33,103 nt of DNA from SIG588 sp045599305 (GTDB taxonomy: Bacteria; Bacillota; Clostridia; Oscillospirales; Acutalibacteraceae): NCBI GenBank assembly GCA_045599305.1, contig JAZRVU010000089.1, positions 1-33,103 of the forward strand, in the 5' to 3' direction. A model generated the notes under the pieces. It did no database searches and was not told the origin of the DNA. It was given only the letters and a program-made list of their open reading frames with translations. Made by a program: the position numbers and the translations under genes. Shown piece by piece: positions 33,018 to 33,103 of this stretch; position 1 is the stretch's first letter; each line of letters starts with the position of its first letter.

Positions 33018-33102
33018 GGGAGAGTTCCCGAGTGGCCAAAGGGGGCAGACTGTAAATCTGTTGTCACTGACTTCGGTGGTTCGAATCCACCCTCTCCCAC
33101 CA
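33018..33102 (+). tRNA. tRNA-Tyr (anticodon GTA), class II
   Basis: This is an 85-base class II tRNA with a 7-bp acceptor stem (GGGAGAG with CTCTCCC). The anticodon stem-loop CAGA-CTGTAAA-TCTG has GTA at 33052-33054. A long variable arm (TTGTCACTGACTTCG region), a GGTTCGAATCC T arm, discriminator A and encoded CCA follow. The gene ends one base before the window edge. Confidence 0.95.
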
Positions 33103-33103
33103 T

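Noticed and set aside
32807..33103. Minus-strand frame of 98 residues beginning MVGEGGFEPPKSVTTDLQSA
   Set aside because: This is the antisense of tRNA-Tyr. Such frames are often mis-annotated as proteins in databases; there is no start signal and the sequence is fully explained by the tRNA.

Overview
This window looks like a chromosomal segment of a GC-rich, endospore-lineage member of the Clostridia, most likely Oscillospirales/Ruminococcaceae-like. The evidence is a Gram-positive gene set (hprK, rapZ, whiA, rnmV, spoIIR, dnaE with the clostridial neighbours murB and pfkA), strong AGGAGG-type ribosome binding sites, and promoters with TTGACA/TATAAT-like boxes and 17-base spacers. The taxonomic placement is inference from gene content only.

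Layout. Positions 1-2400 hold a truncated small gene, a DUF1294 membrane protein, tRNA-Ala(GGC), an AAC(3)-type acetyltransferase, a roughly 300-base non-coding stretch with a cluster of DnaA-box-like 9-mers, and a small membrane-anchored protein. Positions 2484-5279 hold one large, visibly less GC-rich gene for a 931-residue multi-domain membrane protein with a dockerin-like calcium loop. It is flanked by its own promoter and terminator and is the best candidate in the window for something undescribed.

Positions 5536-15592, all on the minus strand, form a conserved clostridial housekeeping block, read in the order hprK, ROK glucokinase, murB, rapZ, a membrane protein of unknown function, whiA, dnaE, then pfkA from its own promoter. 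It joins carbon control, glucose phosphorylation and glycolysis with wall precursor synthesis and replication. The yvcK gene that commonly sits between rapZ and whiA is not there, and the unknown membrane protein occupies the slot.

Positions 15753-19331, on the plus strand and divergent from hprK, carry a GT4 glycosyltransferase, a galactokinase-like GHMP kinase and an acyltransferase-3-like membrane protein. They converge on and overlap spoIIR.

Positions 19285-32696, on the minus strand, carry in reading order asnB, typA, comEC, holA, rnmV, an MFS transporter, a beta-lactamase-fold serine hydrolase, an Lrp/AsnC regulator, a class I/II aminotransferase, ispE and spoIIR. From typA to ispE the genes are tightly spaced or overlapping, as in an operon. 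The window ends with tRNA-Tyr(GTA) on the plus strand and its promoter.

No insertion sequence, CRISPR array, prophage gene or rRNA was seen. No strong riboswitch was recognised, but this was judged by eye only.
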